This document shows, piece after piece, positions 42,165 to 49,825 of a stretch of DNA of 64,000 nt. The DNA is taken from the NCBI GenBank assembly GCA_019638255.1, contig JAHBUD010000003.1, positions 124,001 through 188,000 of the forward strand, written 5' to 3'. Position 1 is the first letter of the stretch. The number at the start of each line of letters is the position of its first letter. Under the pieces are notes generated by a model. It saw nothing but the letters and a program-made list of their open reading frames with translations. It did no database searches and had not been told where the DNA came from. A program made the position numbers and the translations under genes. This DNA comes from Cyclobacteriaceae bacterium. GTDB lineage: Bacteria; Bacteroidota; Bacteroidia; Cytophagales; Cyclobacteriaceae.

Positions 42165-45100
42165 GTTTAATGTAGCCGGGTCAGAATTTTTCGGTTGCGT
42201 ATGATGAAGCGGCTCATACGATAATTCCTTTTTATTGATCAATGGAATTTTTTCCATGGAGCTTACTTCAATTGTTGCGATCCCAAAGTCTTCCACTACT
42301 TTACCTTTAATGAAATAAAACCCCCGTCCACGGAAGGGAAATTTCTTTGCTGAGTCCGGAAAGTGGACGGTATCGAAAACTTCGCCTTGCTGATCGTAAA
42401 AAGTACCGAAGTGCATGAGCTCGCCTTTTATGGTGCCGGTGTTTTTCGTGGTGACCACATATCCCAGTATGGTCACTACTTTACCTAATTTATTTAAAAG
42501 CTCAGTAGCTCTTGTATCGCCAAAATTTGATGTGGCCACCAGTTTAAATGGATCACACAACGGGAAGCCCAATAGTTCTATTTCATCAAAAGCGTCTTCC
42601 AATTGGTTTCGTTGTAGAACGGGTAATGGATATTCGCTGGGCTCAGTATCAAATAATTCTGAAGTATTCCTGTTTTTGGTTTTTGTGTTGCTGCAATACA
42701 GCATGGCTTCCCATAATAATTTTTGTTTTGATTTCCCGGTAAACCGGAACGCACCCATCCGAATGAGTATGCGCACCTGTTCTAATCCCAACGGTATCCT
42801 TCTCATAAAATCATTTAGGCTGCGGTAGGCACCCTGTTTTCGTTCAACAGCAATTTGTTGCGCTACCTTTGTTTCCAGACTTTTCAGGTGAATAAATCCG
42901 ATGAAGATTTCTTTTCCATAGATAGTCGTCAGGTATTCACTTTTATTGACACACGGAGCTTTAATGGTGGCGCCATTCATGCGGGCCTCGTGAAAATAAA
43001 ACTCGGTTTTGTAAAAGCCGCCAAAGTTGTTGATCACGCCTACCATGAATTCCAGTGGATAGTGTGCTTTCAAATATAAACTTTGGTAACTCTCCACAGC
43101 ATAACTGGCCGAGTGGCCTTTGGCAAAGGAGTATCCCGAGAAACTTTCAATTTCGTACCATACGCGTTCAATAATGTGTTCGGGGTAATTGCGTGCGCGA
43201 CAGTTCTCAAAAAATTTATCCTGCACGCGTTTAAACTCTTCCCGCGACCGGTACTTACCCGACATGCCCCTGCGCAGCACATCGGCTTCGGTTAAGGTTA
43301 GTCCGGCAAAATGGTGGGCCACCTTAATCACATCTTCCTGGTACACCATTACGCCAAAGGTTTCGCGCATCAATTCATCCATTAGCGGATGGATGGCTTC
43401 ATACGCTCCACCATTTCGCACGGTATGGAAGCGTTCAATGTAGGCACGCATCATTCCGGAGCGGGCCACACCCGGGCGGATGATGGAACTGGCGGCTACT
43501 AAGGTGAGGTAATCATCGCAACGGAGTTTACCCAACAGCATGCGCATAGCGGGAGATTCTACATAAAAGCATCCCATCGCCTTGCTGTGGCGCATCAGGT
43601 CTTTGATCTTTTCATCTTTTTTAAAATCATCAAAGCGATGAATGTTAACATCAATACCTTGGTTTCTTTTTACATGTTTTACCGTTTCTTTCAGGTGCCC
43701 TAAACCTCGCTGACTCAGTATATCAAATTTGAAGATACCCATGTCTTCAGCATTGTGCATTTCGAAATGCGAAACCGGATAGCCTTTGGGGGGGAGTTCC
43801 AGAGCTGTGTAGGCGTAGATGGGTTTTTCTGTGATCAACACTCCTCCTGCGTGGATCGAAATGTTGGCGGGCAGGTCTTTCATTTTATCTGCGTAGCGAA
43901 AAATCAATTCGGTGATGTGGTCACGGTTTTTGAATTTATGAGGCTCTTCAACAATTGCGTCAATTTCCGCTTTCGGTAAGCCAAATACTTTTCCGAGTTC
44001 GCGCAGTACGGATCGTTTTTGGTAGGTAACGTGGGTGCCAAGCAAACACACATGATCCTGGCCGTATGTCCGGAAAAGATAATCGTACACCTCATCGCGG
44101 TTGTCCCACGAAAAATCGAGGTCGAAATCGGGAGGGGAGGAGCGCTCCACATTCAAGAACCGCTCGAAGTAAAGATCAAGCTCAATGGGATCAACATTGG
44201 TGATGCCCAAACAATAGGCCACTACACTGTTGGCTCCGCTGCCGCGGCCTACATATTCGAACCCTCGGTCTTTGGCAAATCGGATGAGATCGTATGCGAT
44301 GAGGTAGTAGGCGCCAAAGCCTTTGCGTTTGATGATGTTCAGTTCGCGCTCAAATCGTTCGCGCAAATCGGGGTGGCTCACGTCATAGCGACTTTGAAAT
44401 CCTTCCCACGCATGGGTAACTAAAAAGTCCCAATCGGCCCGCGTTGAACCCAGCACAGTTTTTTTGTTTTTATCCTCTTTCAGGTTGAACCGAATGGAAC
44501 ATTGGTCCAAGATTTTTTTTGTGTTACGAATCAATTCAGGATAAGAACGAAAATGGTTCTCCAGCTCTTCTTCCTTCATCATCACTTCTTCGGGATGTGC
44601 CTGTTCGTGTGCAGGAAGTTTACTTAACAGCGTATTGTTATCGATGGCGCGCAACAGCCGGTGTGTGTTGAAATCGGTTTTAGTGGCAAAGGTTACCGGG
44701 TGAAGGATCACAAATTTTTCCGGGAATTCTTTTCGGGCGGTGTACAGAGCAAATTGGTTGAGTTGATGTTTGCGAATGCCAATAAATTCATTTGAACGTA
44801 GCTGTTCAGGTTCTGTTTTCCCAAACGGATAGATCACAAACGTATCTTCAATTTCCGGAGCCCGCTCTGGTAATTTTTTGTTTTCACGATTGTGATGGGA
44901 GAGAAACCGGTTGATTTTTTCGAAACCGTTGTTGTTCTGCGCCAGTATGATGTACAATAATTCATGTTCGTTACGGCATTCAATTCCAACACCGATTTCC
45001 AATGCGAACGGATGTTCACCGGCCAATGGTGAGCCGGGTTTTCGCTCTTCACACAGCCGTAGCATTTCAATGTATGAAGCGGTGTTGTTGATTTCGGTGA

Positions 45101-45203
45101 GAATGAGTTTATGCACACCACACCTGCGTGCTTCCTCAAAAAGCTTATCTACCGGGAGTGTGCCGTATTTGAAACTGAGGGCGGTATGGCAGTTGAGGAA
45201 CAT
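42153..45203 (-). CDS. DnaE2/ImuC-like DNA polymerase III alpha subunit
   Basis: A C-family polymerase of 1016 residues, shorter than replicative DnaE and close to error-prone DnaE2/ImuC. The catalytic aspartates are intact: D359 and D361 in PDFDLDF and D494 in FKFDIL. The N-terminal PHP domain is degenerate: NCH replaces the HxH metal motif and LTEINN replaces LTDH, so no proofreading is expected there. An OB-fold domain (VVTILGYVVTTKNTG) is at the C-terminus. It is the third gene of a dinB-2H protein-dnaE operon under an S24 repressor, which supports an induced translesion role. The last codons and the stop lie in a repeat remnant. Confidence 0.9.
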   Translation of the reverse strand: MFLNCHTALSFKYGTLPVDKLFEEARRCGVHKLILTEINNTASYIEMLRLCEERKPGSPLAGEHPFALEIGVGIECRNEHELLYIILAQNNNGFEKINRFLSHHNRENKKLPERAPEIEDTFVIYPFGKTEPEQLRSNEFIGIRKHQLNQFALYTARKEFPEKFVILHPVTFATKTDFNTHRLLRAIDNNTLLSKLPAHEQAHPEEVMMKEEELENHFRSYPELIRNTKKILDQCSIRFNLKEDKNKKTVLGSTRADWDFLVTHAWEGFQSRYDVSHPDLRERFERELNIIKRKGFGAYYLIAYDLIRFAKDRGFEYVGRGSGANSVVAYCLGITNVDPIELDLYFERFLNVERSSPPDFDLDFSWDNRDEVYDYLFRTYGQDHVCLLGTHVTYQKRSVLRELGKVFGLPKAEIDAIVEEPHKFKNRDHITELIFRYADKMKDLPANISIHAGGVLITEKPIYAYTALELPPKGYPVSHFEMHNAEDMGIFKFDILSQRGLGHLKETVKHVKRNQGIDVNIHRFDDFKKDEKIKDLMRHSKAMGCFYVESPAMRMLLGKLRCDDYLTLVAASSIIRPGVARSGMMRAYIERFHTVRNGGAYEAIHPLMDELMRETFGVMVYQEDVIKVAHHFAGLTLTEADVLRRGMSGKYRSREEFKRVQDKFFENCRARNYPEHIIERVWYEIESFSGYSFAKGHSASYAVESYQSLYLKAHYPLEFMVGVINNFGGFYKTEFYFHEARMNGATIKAPCVNKSEYLTTIYGKEIFIGFIHLKSLETKVAQQIAVERKQGAYRSLNDFMRRIPLGLEQVRILIRMGAFRFTGKSKQKLLWEAMLYCSNTKTKNRNTSELFDTEPSEYPLPVLQRNQLEDAFDEIELLGFPLCDPFKLVATSNFGDTRATELLNKLGKVVTILGYVVTTKNTGTIKGELMHFGTFYDQQGEVFDTVHFPDSAKKFPFRGRGFYFIKGKVVEDFGIATIEVSSMEKIPLINKKELSYEPLHHTQPKNSDPATLNVSP

Positions 45204-45206
45204 AAA

Positions 45207-45234
45207 CGGTTTGCCGGTTGCCAGTTACCGGGTT
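45207..45234. repeat. Heptanucleotide tandem remnant
   Basis: Four imperfect 7-nt units (CGGTTTG, CCGGTTG, CCAGTTA, CCGGGTT) run through the short gap between the 2H-phosphoesterase-like gene and dnaE, just ahead of the dnaE ATG. They resemble the heptamer array at 248-278 in unit length though not in sequence. Confidence 0.5.
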
Positions 45235-45250
45235 GATTATATTTATTCGC

Positions 45251-45859
45251 TTACCTCCCAAAACATATATCCTTATAATGCATCCACTTCTTCCCGGTAC
45301 GGGTCAGCACCGTAATCCTGTCGCACAGAAAATGCTGATTGCTGTAGTTGAGTTCTTTTAAATACGGCCAGCACTTTAAGAAATCTTCCGAAGAAAGATT
45401 TTTGGCAATGGTGATGCCTGGTGTAAAGTCACGATCTTCCTTTACCAGGTTTTCAAAAATTTCCCGGATCGGGTACTTGTTTACAATATCCATGTAAATG
45501 GTACGCTTCGAGCCGTTGTGAAATACATTGAAATCTTTCAGAAACACGTTGAAGGCTTCAAACGAAGCTGCCTTTTCTTCCACAAATTCAATCATGTCTT
45601 CAATATGCTCACCTGTATATTTGAATAGCGAGATGTGCGCTTTCGAAAAGCGGTCTTCAAAGTCGTGCCCGATCAGGTAATGCACATCGTCTTTCAATAC
45701 GGCCACATCGCTGGCAATGTGCCGGGGTGGGGCAATCATAAAAAACAATTCCTGTACGGGGCTCTTGGTTTTAATCGCTGCTGTTCTCATGGTTCGTTGT
45801 GTTTTCATGCTACGAACATAATTCCGGTTTTTGACAATATGTGTCAATCTTGGTTTCAT
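45251..45859 (-). CDS. 2H phosphoesterase-like (LigT/2'-5' RNA ligase fold) protein
   Basis: A 202-residue protein with the layout of the 2H phosphoesterase fold (2'-5' RNA ligase/cyclic phosphodiesterase). The first HxS motif is KAHISLFKY near residue 78. At the second motif position the sequence is TPGITIAKN, so the expected His is Gly; the catalytic pair is incomplete. A third conserved-looking block is ITVLTRTGKKWMHY near the C-terminus. Its ATG overlaps the dinB stop (ATGA), and dnaE follows after 47 bp, so it is an accessory of the mutagenesis operon, in the slot where ImuB-like proteins lie in other phyla. Activity is uncertain. Confidence 0.72.
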   Translation of the reverse strand: MKPRLTHIVKNRNYVRSMKTQRTMRTAAIKTKSPVQELFFMIAPPRHIASDVAVLKDDVHYLIGHDFEDRFSKAHISLFKYTGEHIEDMIEFVEEKAASFEAFNVFLKDFNVFHNGSKRTIYMDIVNKYPIREIFENLVKEDRDFTPGITIAKNLSSEDFLKCWPYLKELNYSNQHFLCDRITVLTRTGKKWMHYKDICFGR

Positions 45860-47049
45860 CTTAGATTTCCTTTAAACATGTTCATTTCCATCCTAACCCT
45901 GCGGTTTACGCCAATGGTAGTGGCCCGCACCAGTTTCTCCGATCCGTGCTTGTGTTTGATCTTATCAATGGCTTCATACAAACGAATGCCTTCGGCTGTG
46001 TCGTCAAACAGACTGATTTGATGGTTGCCGTGTACTAGTCCGCTTAGGCGTACGCCCACCAAGCGGATCAGCATCCTGCGGTTATAAAGCTTATCGAAGA
46101 GCTGTGTTACGGTATGCAGCAGCACATGATCGGATGACGTGTAAGGAATTTGAATTTGTTTTGTTTCCGTATCGAAGTTGGCATAGCGGATTTTTACCGT
46201 AATACACGAAGTGAGTTTCTTCTGCTCGCGCAACTGAAACGCCACCTTCTCCACCATGGCAATTAAAATCGACTTCAGTTTTTTTACGTCAATCGTGTCA
46301 TTCTCAAAGGTGCACTCTGTTGAAATTGATTTCTGTTCGCTGTACGGCACCACAGGCGAGTCGTCAATGCCATGGGCTTTGTTCCATAACGAAATACCAT
46401 TCTTACCGAACGCACTTACCAGAAACTTCAGCGGCATCTCGCGCAGTGTGGCTACCGTGCGCACGCCCATATCGTATAGGAAGGCCGAAGTTTGCTTTCC
46501 GATCATCGGGATTTTTTCCACGGCCAGCGGAGCGAGAAACTCCTTCTCCTCACCGGCCGGAATCTGCTTTTCGGCATCCGGCTTAAACTCATTGGTTGTT
46601 ACCTTCGACACCAGCTTGTTCACCGACATGCCCAATGAAATCGGCAGGCCACTATTATCTATGATCTTCTTGCGCAGTTCTTTCGCCCATTTAAACGCGC
46701 CAAAAAACTTATCCATGCCACTGGCATCAATGTAAAACTCATCAATCGATGACTTCTCAAACATCGGTACTGAGTCGGCAATGATTTCAGTAACCAGGTG
46801 CGAGTTTTTGCTGTATGCTTCCATATCGCCTGAGATCACCAGCGCATCGGGGCACAGTTGCATAGCCAGGTACATGGGCATGGCTGAGTGTACCCCAAAC
46901 CTACGGGCCTCGTAGCTGCAGGCGGCCACCACACCCCTGCGGCTCTGGCCACCAATAATCAAAGGTTTTCCTTTTAGCTCCTTGTGCTTTTTGCACTCTA
47001 CGGCCACAAAAAAAGCGTCCAAATCGAGGTGTATAATGTTTCTGTCCAC
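45856..47049 (-). CDS. dinB: Y-family DNA polymerase (DinB/Pol IV type)
   Basis: A translesion polymerase of 397 residues. Catalytic residues are D9 (HLDLDAFF), D103 and E104 (SSIDEF), so it is an active polymerase, unlike ImuB. The fingers/palm block ACSYEARRFGVHSAMP and the little-finger domain are complete. A beta-clamp-binding motif QISLF lies near residue 353. The start codon is GTG at 47049. It is the first gene of the leftward operon; its promoter region is shared with the divergent S24 repressor, and a palindromic operator (47061-47077) lies 12 bp before the start codon. This predicts DNA-damage induction. Confidence 0.94.
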   Translation of the reverse strand: MDRNIIHLDLDAFFVAVECKKHKELKGKPLIIGGQSRRGVVAACSYEARRFGVHSAMPMYLAMQLCPDALVISGDMEAYSKNSHLVTEIIADSVPMFEKSSIDEFYIDASGMDKFFGAFKWAKELRKKIIDNSGLPISLGMSVNKLVSKVTTNEFKPDAEKQIPAGEEKEFLAPLAVEKIPMIGKQTSAFLYDMGVRTVATLREMPLKFLVSAFGKNGISLWNKAHGIDDSPVVPYSEQKSISTECTFENDTIDVKKLKSILIAMVEKVAFQLREQKKLTSCITVKIRYANFDTETKQIQIPYTSSDHVLLHTVTQLFDKLYNRRMLIRLVGVRLSGLVHGNHQISLFDDTAEGIRLYEAIDKIKHKHGSEKLVRATTIGVNRRVRMEMNMFKGNLR

Positions 47050-47060
47050 AGTGCGATATT

Positions 47061-47077
47061 AACTAAAAATTTTAGTA
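47061..47077. promoter_or_regulatory. Operator box 1 (SOS-like)
   Basis: AACTAAA-AAT-TTTAGTA at 47061-47077 is a near-perfect palindrome with 7-nt half-sites and a 3-nt spacer. It lies between dinB and the repressor gene, 12 bp from the dinB start. Box 2 has the same half-sites, so this is a probable binding site of the adjacent S24 repressor. Confidence 0.7.
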
Positions 47078-47082
47078 ATAAG

Positions 47083-47113
47083 TTTTACTATTAAACTAAA
47101 TATTTTAGTTTTG
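47083..47113 (+). promoter_or_regulatory. Predicted promoter of the S24 repressor gene
   Basis: A perfect -7 TAGTTTTG lies at 47106-47113 with TTTT at 47083-47086 in the -33 position (19-nt spacer). Operator box 2 overlaps the -7 element, so the repressor should shut off its own promoter. The leader includes a hairpin at 47148-47171 (GTAATCCCG with CGGGACTAC). Confidence 0.55.
47094..47110. promoter_or_regulatory. Operator box 2 (SOS-like)
   Basis: AACTAAA-TAT-TTTAGTT at 47094-47110 is a perfect palindrome around a 3-nt spacer. Its centre is 33 bp (about three helical turns) from box 1, so dimers would sit on the same face. It overlaps the repressor -7 box. Confidence 0.75.
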
Positions 47114-47210
47114 TGATGTGCTTGCCATAGCGCGCTGGAATTGGTGGGTAATCCCGGTTACGCGGGACTACCTTCACATTCCTTTGTAGTTATTTTTGTG
47201 GAAGCCAATT

Positions 47211-47984
47211 ATGATCGTCAATAAAAATCTCAAACACCTTCGCCTCAAGCACGAACTCACCCAAAAGCAGTTCGCAGAAAAGCTTGGATTGAAACAAGCT
47301 GTTATCGGAGCCTATGAAGAAGAGCGCGCCACACCGCCACTTGCTGTGCTGTTGGATGTATCCGGTATATATAAAGTGAGTATGGATGTACTTACGCGAA
47401 AGGACTTAAGTAAACTTCCCGAAAGGGAGTGGAAAGCCTCATCGCCTTCAAAAGAAGTGTTGGCCATTACTGTCGATGCTTCCGGAAAAGAAAATGTGGA
47501 GCTTGTTTCGCAAAAGGCATCGGCTGGTTACCTGGCCGGCTACCAGGATCCGGAATTCATAGCCGAACTTCCGAAAATCAATCTGCCGGTTCTGCCAAAA
47601 AACAAAACGTATCGCGCATTTGAAATTCAGGGCGATTCCATGCTGCCCATTCAACCGGGTTCCGTTTTGTTTGGTGAGTATGTGGAAAGTCTGGATGCAG
47701 TAAAAAATGGAAAACCCTATGTGCTGGTCACGCAACAGGAGGGTATTGTCTTTAAACGCGTGTTCCGGTTTGACGATGATGACAGTAAACTTTTACTGGT
47801 TTCGGATAACCGGCAATATGAACCCTATGCCATCGCAACTACGGATGTGTTCGAAATATGGAGTGTTCGGGGCTACTACTCTGCTAAGCTTCCTGAAGGA
47901 GACAGCACGACCTCACCCTTAACCGAGCAACTGGCCTTGCAGGTGCTCAGGCTTCAAGAGCAGTTAAAGGGTGAAAGAAAGTGA
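47211..47984 (+). CDS. XRE-family repressor with S24 (LexA-like) peptidase domain
   Basis: A 257-residue LexA/CI-type repressor. The N-terminal HTH reads LRLKHELTQKQFAEKLGLKQ (about 8-28). The S24 autoprotease has S143 (GDSMLP) and K182 (VFKRVF), 39 residues apart as in LexA. A likely self-cleavage site is Ala-Gly in KASAGYLAGY near residue 105. The longer frame to a TTG at 47196 is less likely than ATG 47211. It is divergent from dinB across two palindromic operators, so it most probably represses the dinB-2H-dnaE operon and itself until DNA damage triggers self-cleavage. The C-terminal QLALQVLRLQEQL is a short coil. Confidence 0.92.
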   Translation: MIVNKNLKHLRLKHELTQKQFAEKLGLKQAVIGAYEEERATPPLAVLLDVSGIYKVSMDVLTRKDLSKLPEREWKASSPSKEVLAITVDASGKENVELVSQKASAGYLAGYQDPEFIAELPKINLPVLPKNKTYRAFEIQGDSMLPIQPGSVLFGEYVESLDAVKNGKPYVLVTQQEGIVFKRVFRFDDDDSKLLLVSDNRQYEPYAIATTDVFEIWSVRGYYSAKLPEGDSTTSPLTEQLALQVLRLQEQLKGERK

Positions 47985-48003
47985 TAAATTCCTTCACTTT
48001 TTT
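47978..48003 (+). terminator. Weak terminator after the repressor gene
   Basis: AAGTGA (47979-47984, overlapping the stop) pairs with TCACTT (47994-47999) followed by a T-run. The stem is only 6 bp, so efficiency may be modest. Confidence 0.5.
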
Positions 48004-48087
48004 GGCTGATCTTTTTGCCCTTCGTGGGTAAGGATTTTCTGTAGGGCTCACAAAGAATTTCGTATTTTAAGATTTTCATTTAAGCCA

Positions 48088-48540
48088 ATGATTGCCGTTA
48101 TTCAACGCGTTTCTTCCTGTTCGGTTGAAATTGAGAAGTCTGTTAAATCTTCTATTCAAAAAGGGTTGCTGGTACTGTTGGGCATTGAAGATGCTGATAC
48201 AGATGAAGACATCGACTGGCTTGCCAATAAAATTGTAAACCTGCGCATTTTTAATGATGCCGATGGCGTGATGAATGTAAGCGTGAAAGATGATGGTGGC
48301 GATATTTTGGTGGTGAGTCAGTTTACGCTGCACGCCAGTACAAAAAAGGGTAACCGACCTTCGTATATAAAGGCATCCAAGCCCGACTTTGCCATTCCGA
48401 TGTATGAAAAATTTGTTCGGGTAATCGGTGGGGTACTTGAAAAGCCAGTGCACACCGGATCATTTGGAGCGGATATGAAAGTTGCGCTAATTAATGAGGG
48501 ACCAGTTACGATAGTTATTGATACAAAAAATAAAGTATGA
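48088..48540 (+). CDS. dtd: D-aminoacyl-tRNA deacylase
   Basis: Dtd, 150 residues, which removes D-amino acids (and Gly) mischarged on tRNA. Active-site motifs are SQFTLHA near residue 75 and the cross-subunit cis-Pro motif NEGPVTIVID near 137. The N-terminus MIAVIQRVSSCSVEI is typical. The gene overlaps ddpX by 4 bp (ATGA). The pairing with a D-Ala-D-Ala dipeptidase suggests linked handling of D-amino acids released from peptidoglycan. Confidence 0.95.
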   Translation: MIAVIQRVSSCSVEIEKSVKSSIQKGLLVLLGIEDADTDEDIDWLANKIVNLRIFNDADGVMNVSVKDDGGDILVVSQFTLHASTKKGNRPSYIKASKPDFAIPMYEKFVRVIGGVLEKPVHTGSFGADMKVALINEGPVTIVIDTKNKV

Positions 48541-49205
48541 GATACACGTTGTTTATTTTTATTTGCTTTCCGGTTTTGTTGCATGCGCAATATAAATACG
48601 GACTCACACCAGTTACGCATCAACACTATCAGCAACAAGTAAAAAGCAATCCTGAAAACGAACTGGTTAACCTGGCTGCAACCATTCCAGGAATTGTTTT
48701 GGATATCCGGTATGCAACTGCCAATAATTTTACCGGTGAAGTAATCTATAATCTCCCCAGAGCCTATGCCCGCAAGCCCGTAGCGGAAGCGCTCAAAAAG
48801 GCGCAGGAGGAATTTTCAAAACATGGTGTGGGTATAAAAGTATATGATGCCTATCGGCCGTATTCGGCTACGGTAAAATTTTATGAAGTGTACCGTGATA
48901 CAACCTATGTGGCCTCACCCTACAAAGGTTCACGGCATAACCGCGGCTGTGCTATTGATATGACATTAGTTGATTTAAAGACTGGTGAAGAACTAAAAAT
49001 GCCAACAGAGTACGATTCCTTCAAAAAAGAAGCCTGGCCAACCACATCGGTGAAAGATCCGGTGATCAAAAAAAATCGTGACCTGATTATTGCTGTCATG
49101 CACAAACATGGCTTTAAGGTCAATGCTTCCGAATGGTGGCATTTTGATTTTAACGGATGGCAGAAATTTGAAGTGATGGATATTGATTTTGAAGAACTCG
49201 AATAG
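48537..49205 (+). CDS. D-alanyl-D-alanine dipeptidase (VanX/DdpX family, exported)
   Basis: A 222-residue M15 metallopeptidase with an N-terminal signal peptide (LFIFICFPVLLHAQ, cleavage near 18). The zinc ligands are in SRHNRGCAIDMTL (H and D) and EWWHFDF (H), and YDAYRPYSATVKFYEVY is the substrate-side block. It should cleave D-Ala-D-Ala released during wall turnover in the periplasm. It is coupled to dtd by an ATGA overlap. VanX homologues outside vancomycin clusters are common, and no van genes are present, so this is not a resistance operon. Confidence 0.92.
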   Translation: MRYTLFIFICFPVLLHAQYKYGLTPVTHQHYQQQVKSNPENELVNLAATIPGIVLDIRYATANNFTGEVIYNLPRAYARKPVAEALKKAQEEFSKHGVGIKVYDAYRPYSATVKFYEVYRDTTYVASPYKGSRHNRGCAIDMTLVDLKTGEELKMPTEYDSFKKEAWPTTSVKDPVIKKNRDLIIAVMHKHGFKVNASEWWHFDFNGWQKFEVMDIDFEELE

Positions 49206-49248
49206 CGCTTTCAATGTTTTTCAGTCAGTTTTCTTGAATAAAAATGTT

Positions 49249-49256
49249 TAATTTTG
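49249..49256 (+). promoter_or_regulatory. -7 element of the DUF433/DUF5615 module
   Basis: TAATTTTG at 49249-49256 is a perfect -7 box ending 3 bp before the ATG at 49260. If it is used, the transcript starts at or next to the start codon and is leaderless. No good -33 box was found. Confidence 0.45.
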
Positions 49257-49259
49257 GTT

Positions 49260-49484
49260 ATGGACTATAGGGAATACATTGAGATTAATCCAGCCATTCG
49301 ATTTGGCAGACCTTGTGTTAAGGGTACCCGAATATCTGTATACGATGTATTAGGATGGCTGGCTTCAGGCATGACATACGAAGAAATTCTTGCCGATTTT
49401 CCTCAGCTTAAACAGGAACATATTCTTGCTTGTTTAGCTTATGCTGCTGATAAGGAGAGAAAAGTAAAGGTGGTTACTTCCTGA
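49260..49484 (+). CDS. DUF433 antitoxin
   Basis: A 74-residue antitoxin of the DUF433 (VapB-like) family. The whole protein is the domain: YIEINPAIRFGRPCVKGTRISVYDVLGWLASGMTYEEIL (cited in pieces: GRPCVKGTRI, DVLGWLASGMT, DFPQLKQEHILACLAYA). It is a winged-HTH DNA-binding fold. The open frame has a TTG at 49254, but ATG 49260 fits. It lies 4 bp upstream of a DUF5615 PIN-like toxin gene in the usual antitoxin-first order, and the pair is presumably autoregulated. Confidence 0.92.
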   Translation: MDYREYIEINPAIRFGRPCVKGTRISVYDVLGWLASGMTYEEILADFPQLKQEHILACLAYAADKERKVKVVTS

Positions 49485-49488
49485 TTTC

Positions 49489-49800
49489 ATGAAACTTTTG
49501 TTTGATGAAAATATATCCTACCTTATTGTTAAAAAATCTCTTAAAGCATTTCCCAACAGTTTACATGTAACCAGTGTCAGGCCGCAGCTTAAGGATGATT
49601 TGGCAATATTTTACTACGCCCGGGAACAGAATTATCTTATTGTTACGTTTGATGAGGATTTTCGTGAGCTACAATCCATAAATGGATTTCCACCAAAAAT
49701 CATTTGGCTACGAACCGGAAATACTTCTACGGAGGTTGTTCTAACTAAATTAATGGACATCGTCAATCTGTTCATGAACTGGTGGAGAATAAAGAAATAG
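49489..49800 (+). CDS. DUF5615 PIN-like toxin
   Basis: A 103-residue PIN-superfamily nuclease of the DUF5615 (Mut7-C-like) group, the cognate toxin of the preceding DUF433 protein. Acidic metal-binding residues are in LLFDENIS (near D6-E7), KDDLAIFYYAREQ and VTFDEDF. These are all present, so the toxin appears active. It probably cleaves RNA, as other PIN toxins do. A solitary chromosomal type II module like this may be a stabilisation or stress element. Confidence 0.9.
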   Translation: MKLLFDENISYLIVKKSLKAFPNSLHVTSVRPQLKDDLAIFYYAREQNYLIVTFDEDFRELQSINGFPPKIIWLRTGNTSTEVVLTKLMDIVNLFMNWWRIKK

Positions 49801-49825
49801 GAATCCTGGAAATTTATTAAAACAC

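Noticed and set aside
45635..46021. 128-codon rightward frame across the 2H gene and dinB
   Set aside because: It runs antisense to two well-supported genes and has atypical composition.
45856..47049. Assignment of the Y-family protein as ImuB
   Set aside because: ImuB lacks catalytic acidic residues, whereas D9, D103 and E104 are all present, so an active DinB-type polymerase is the better call.
47191..47198. TATTTTTG as the repressor promoter -7 box
   Set aside because: It has no -33 partner and would leave only a few nucleotides before the ATG; the TAGTTTTG at 47106-47113 overlapping the operator is better supported.
48088..49205. Vancomycin-resistance (vanX) operon
   Set aside because: Only the dipeptidase is present; there is no VanH, D-Ala-D-Lac ligase or VanRS, and the partner is dtd.
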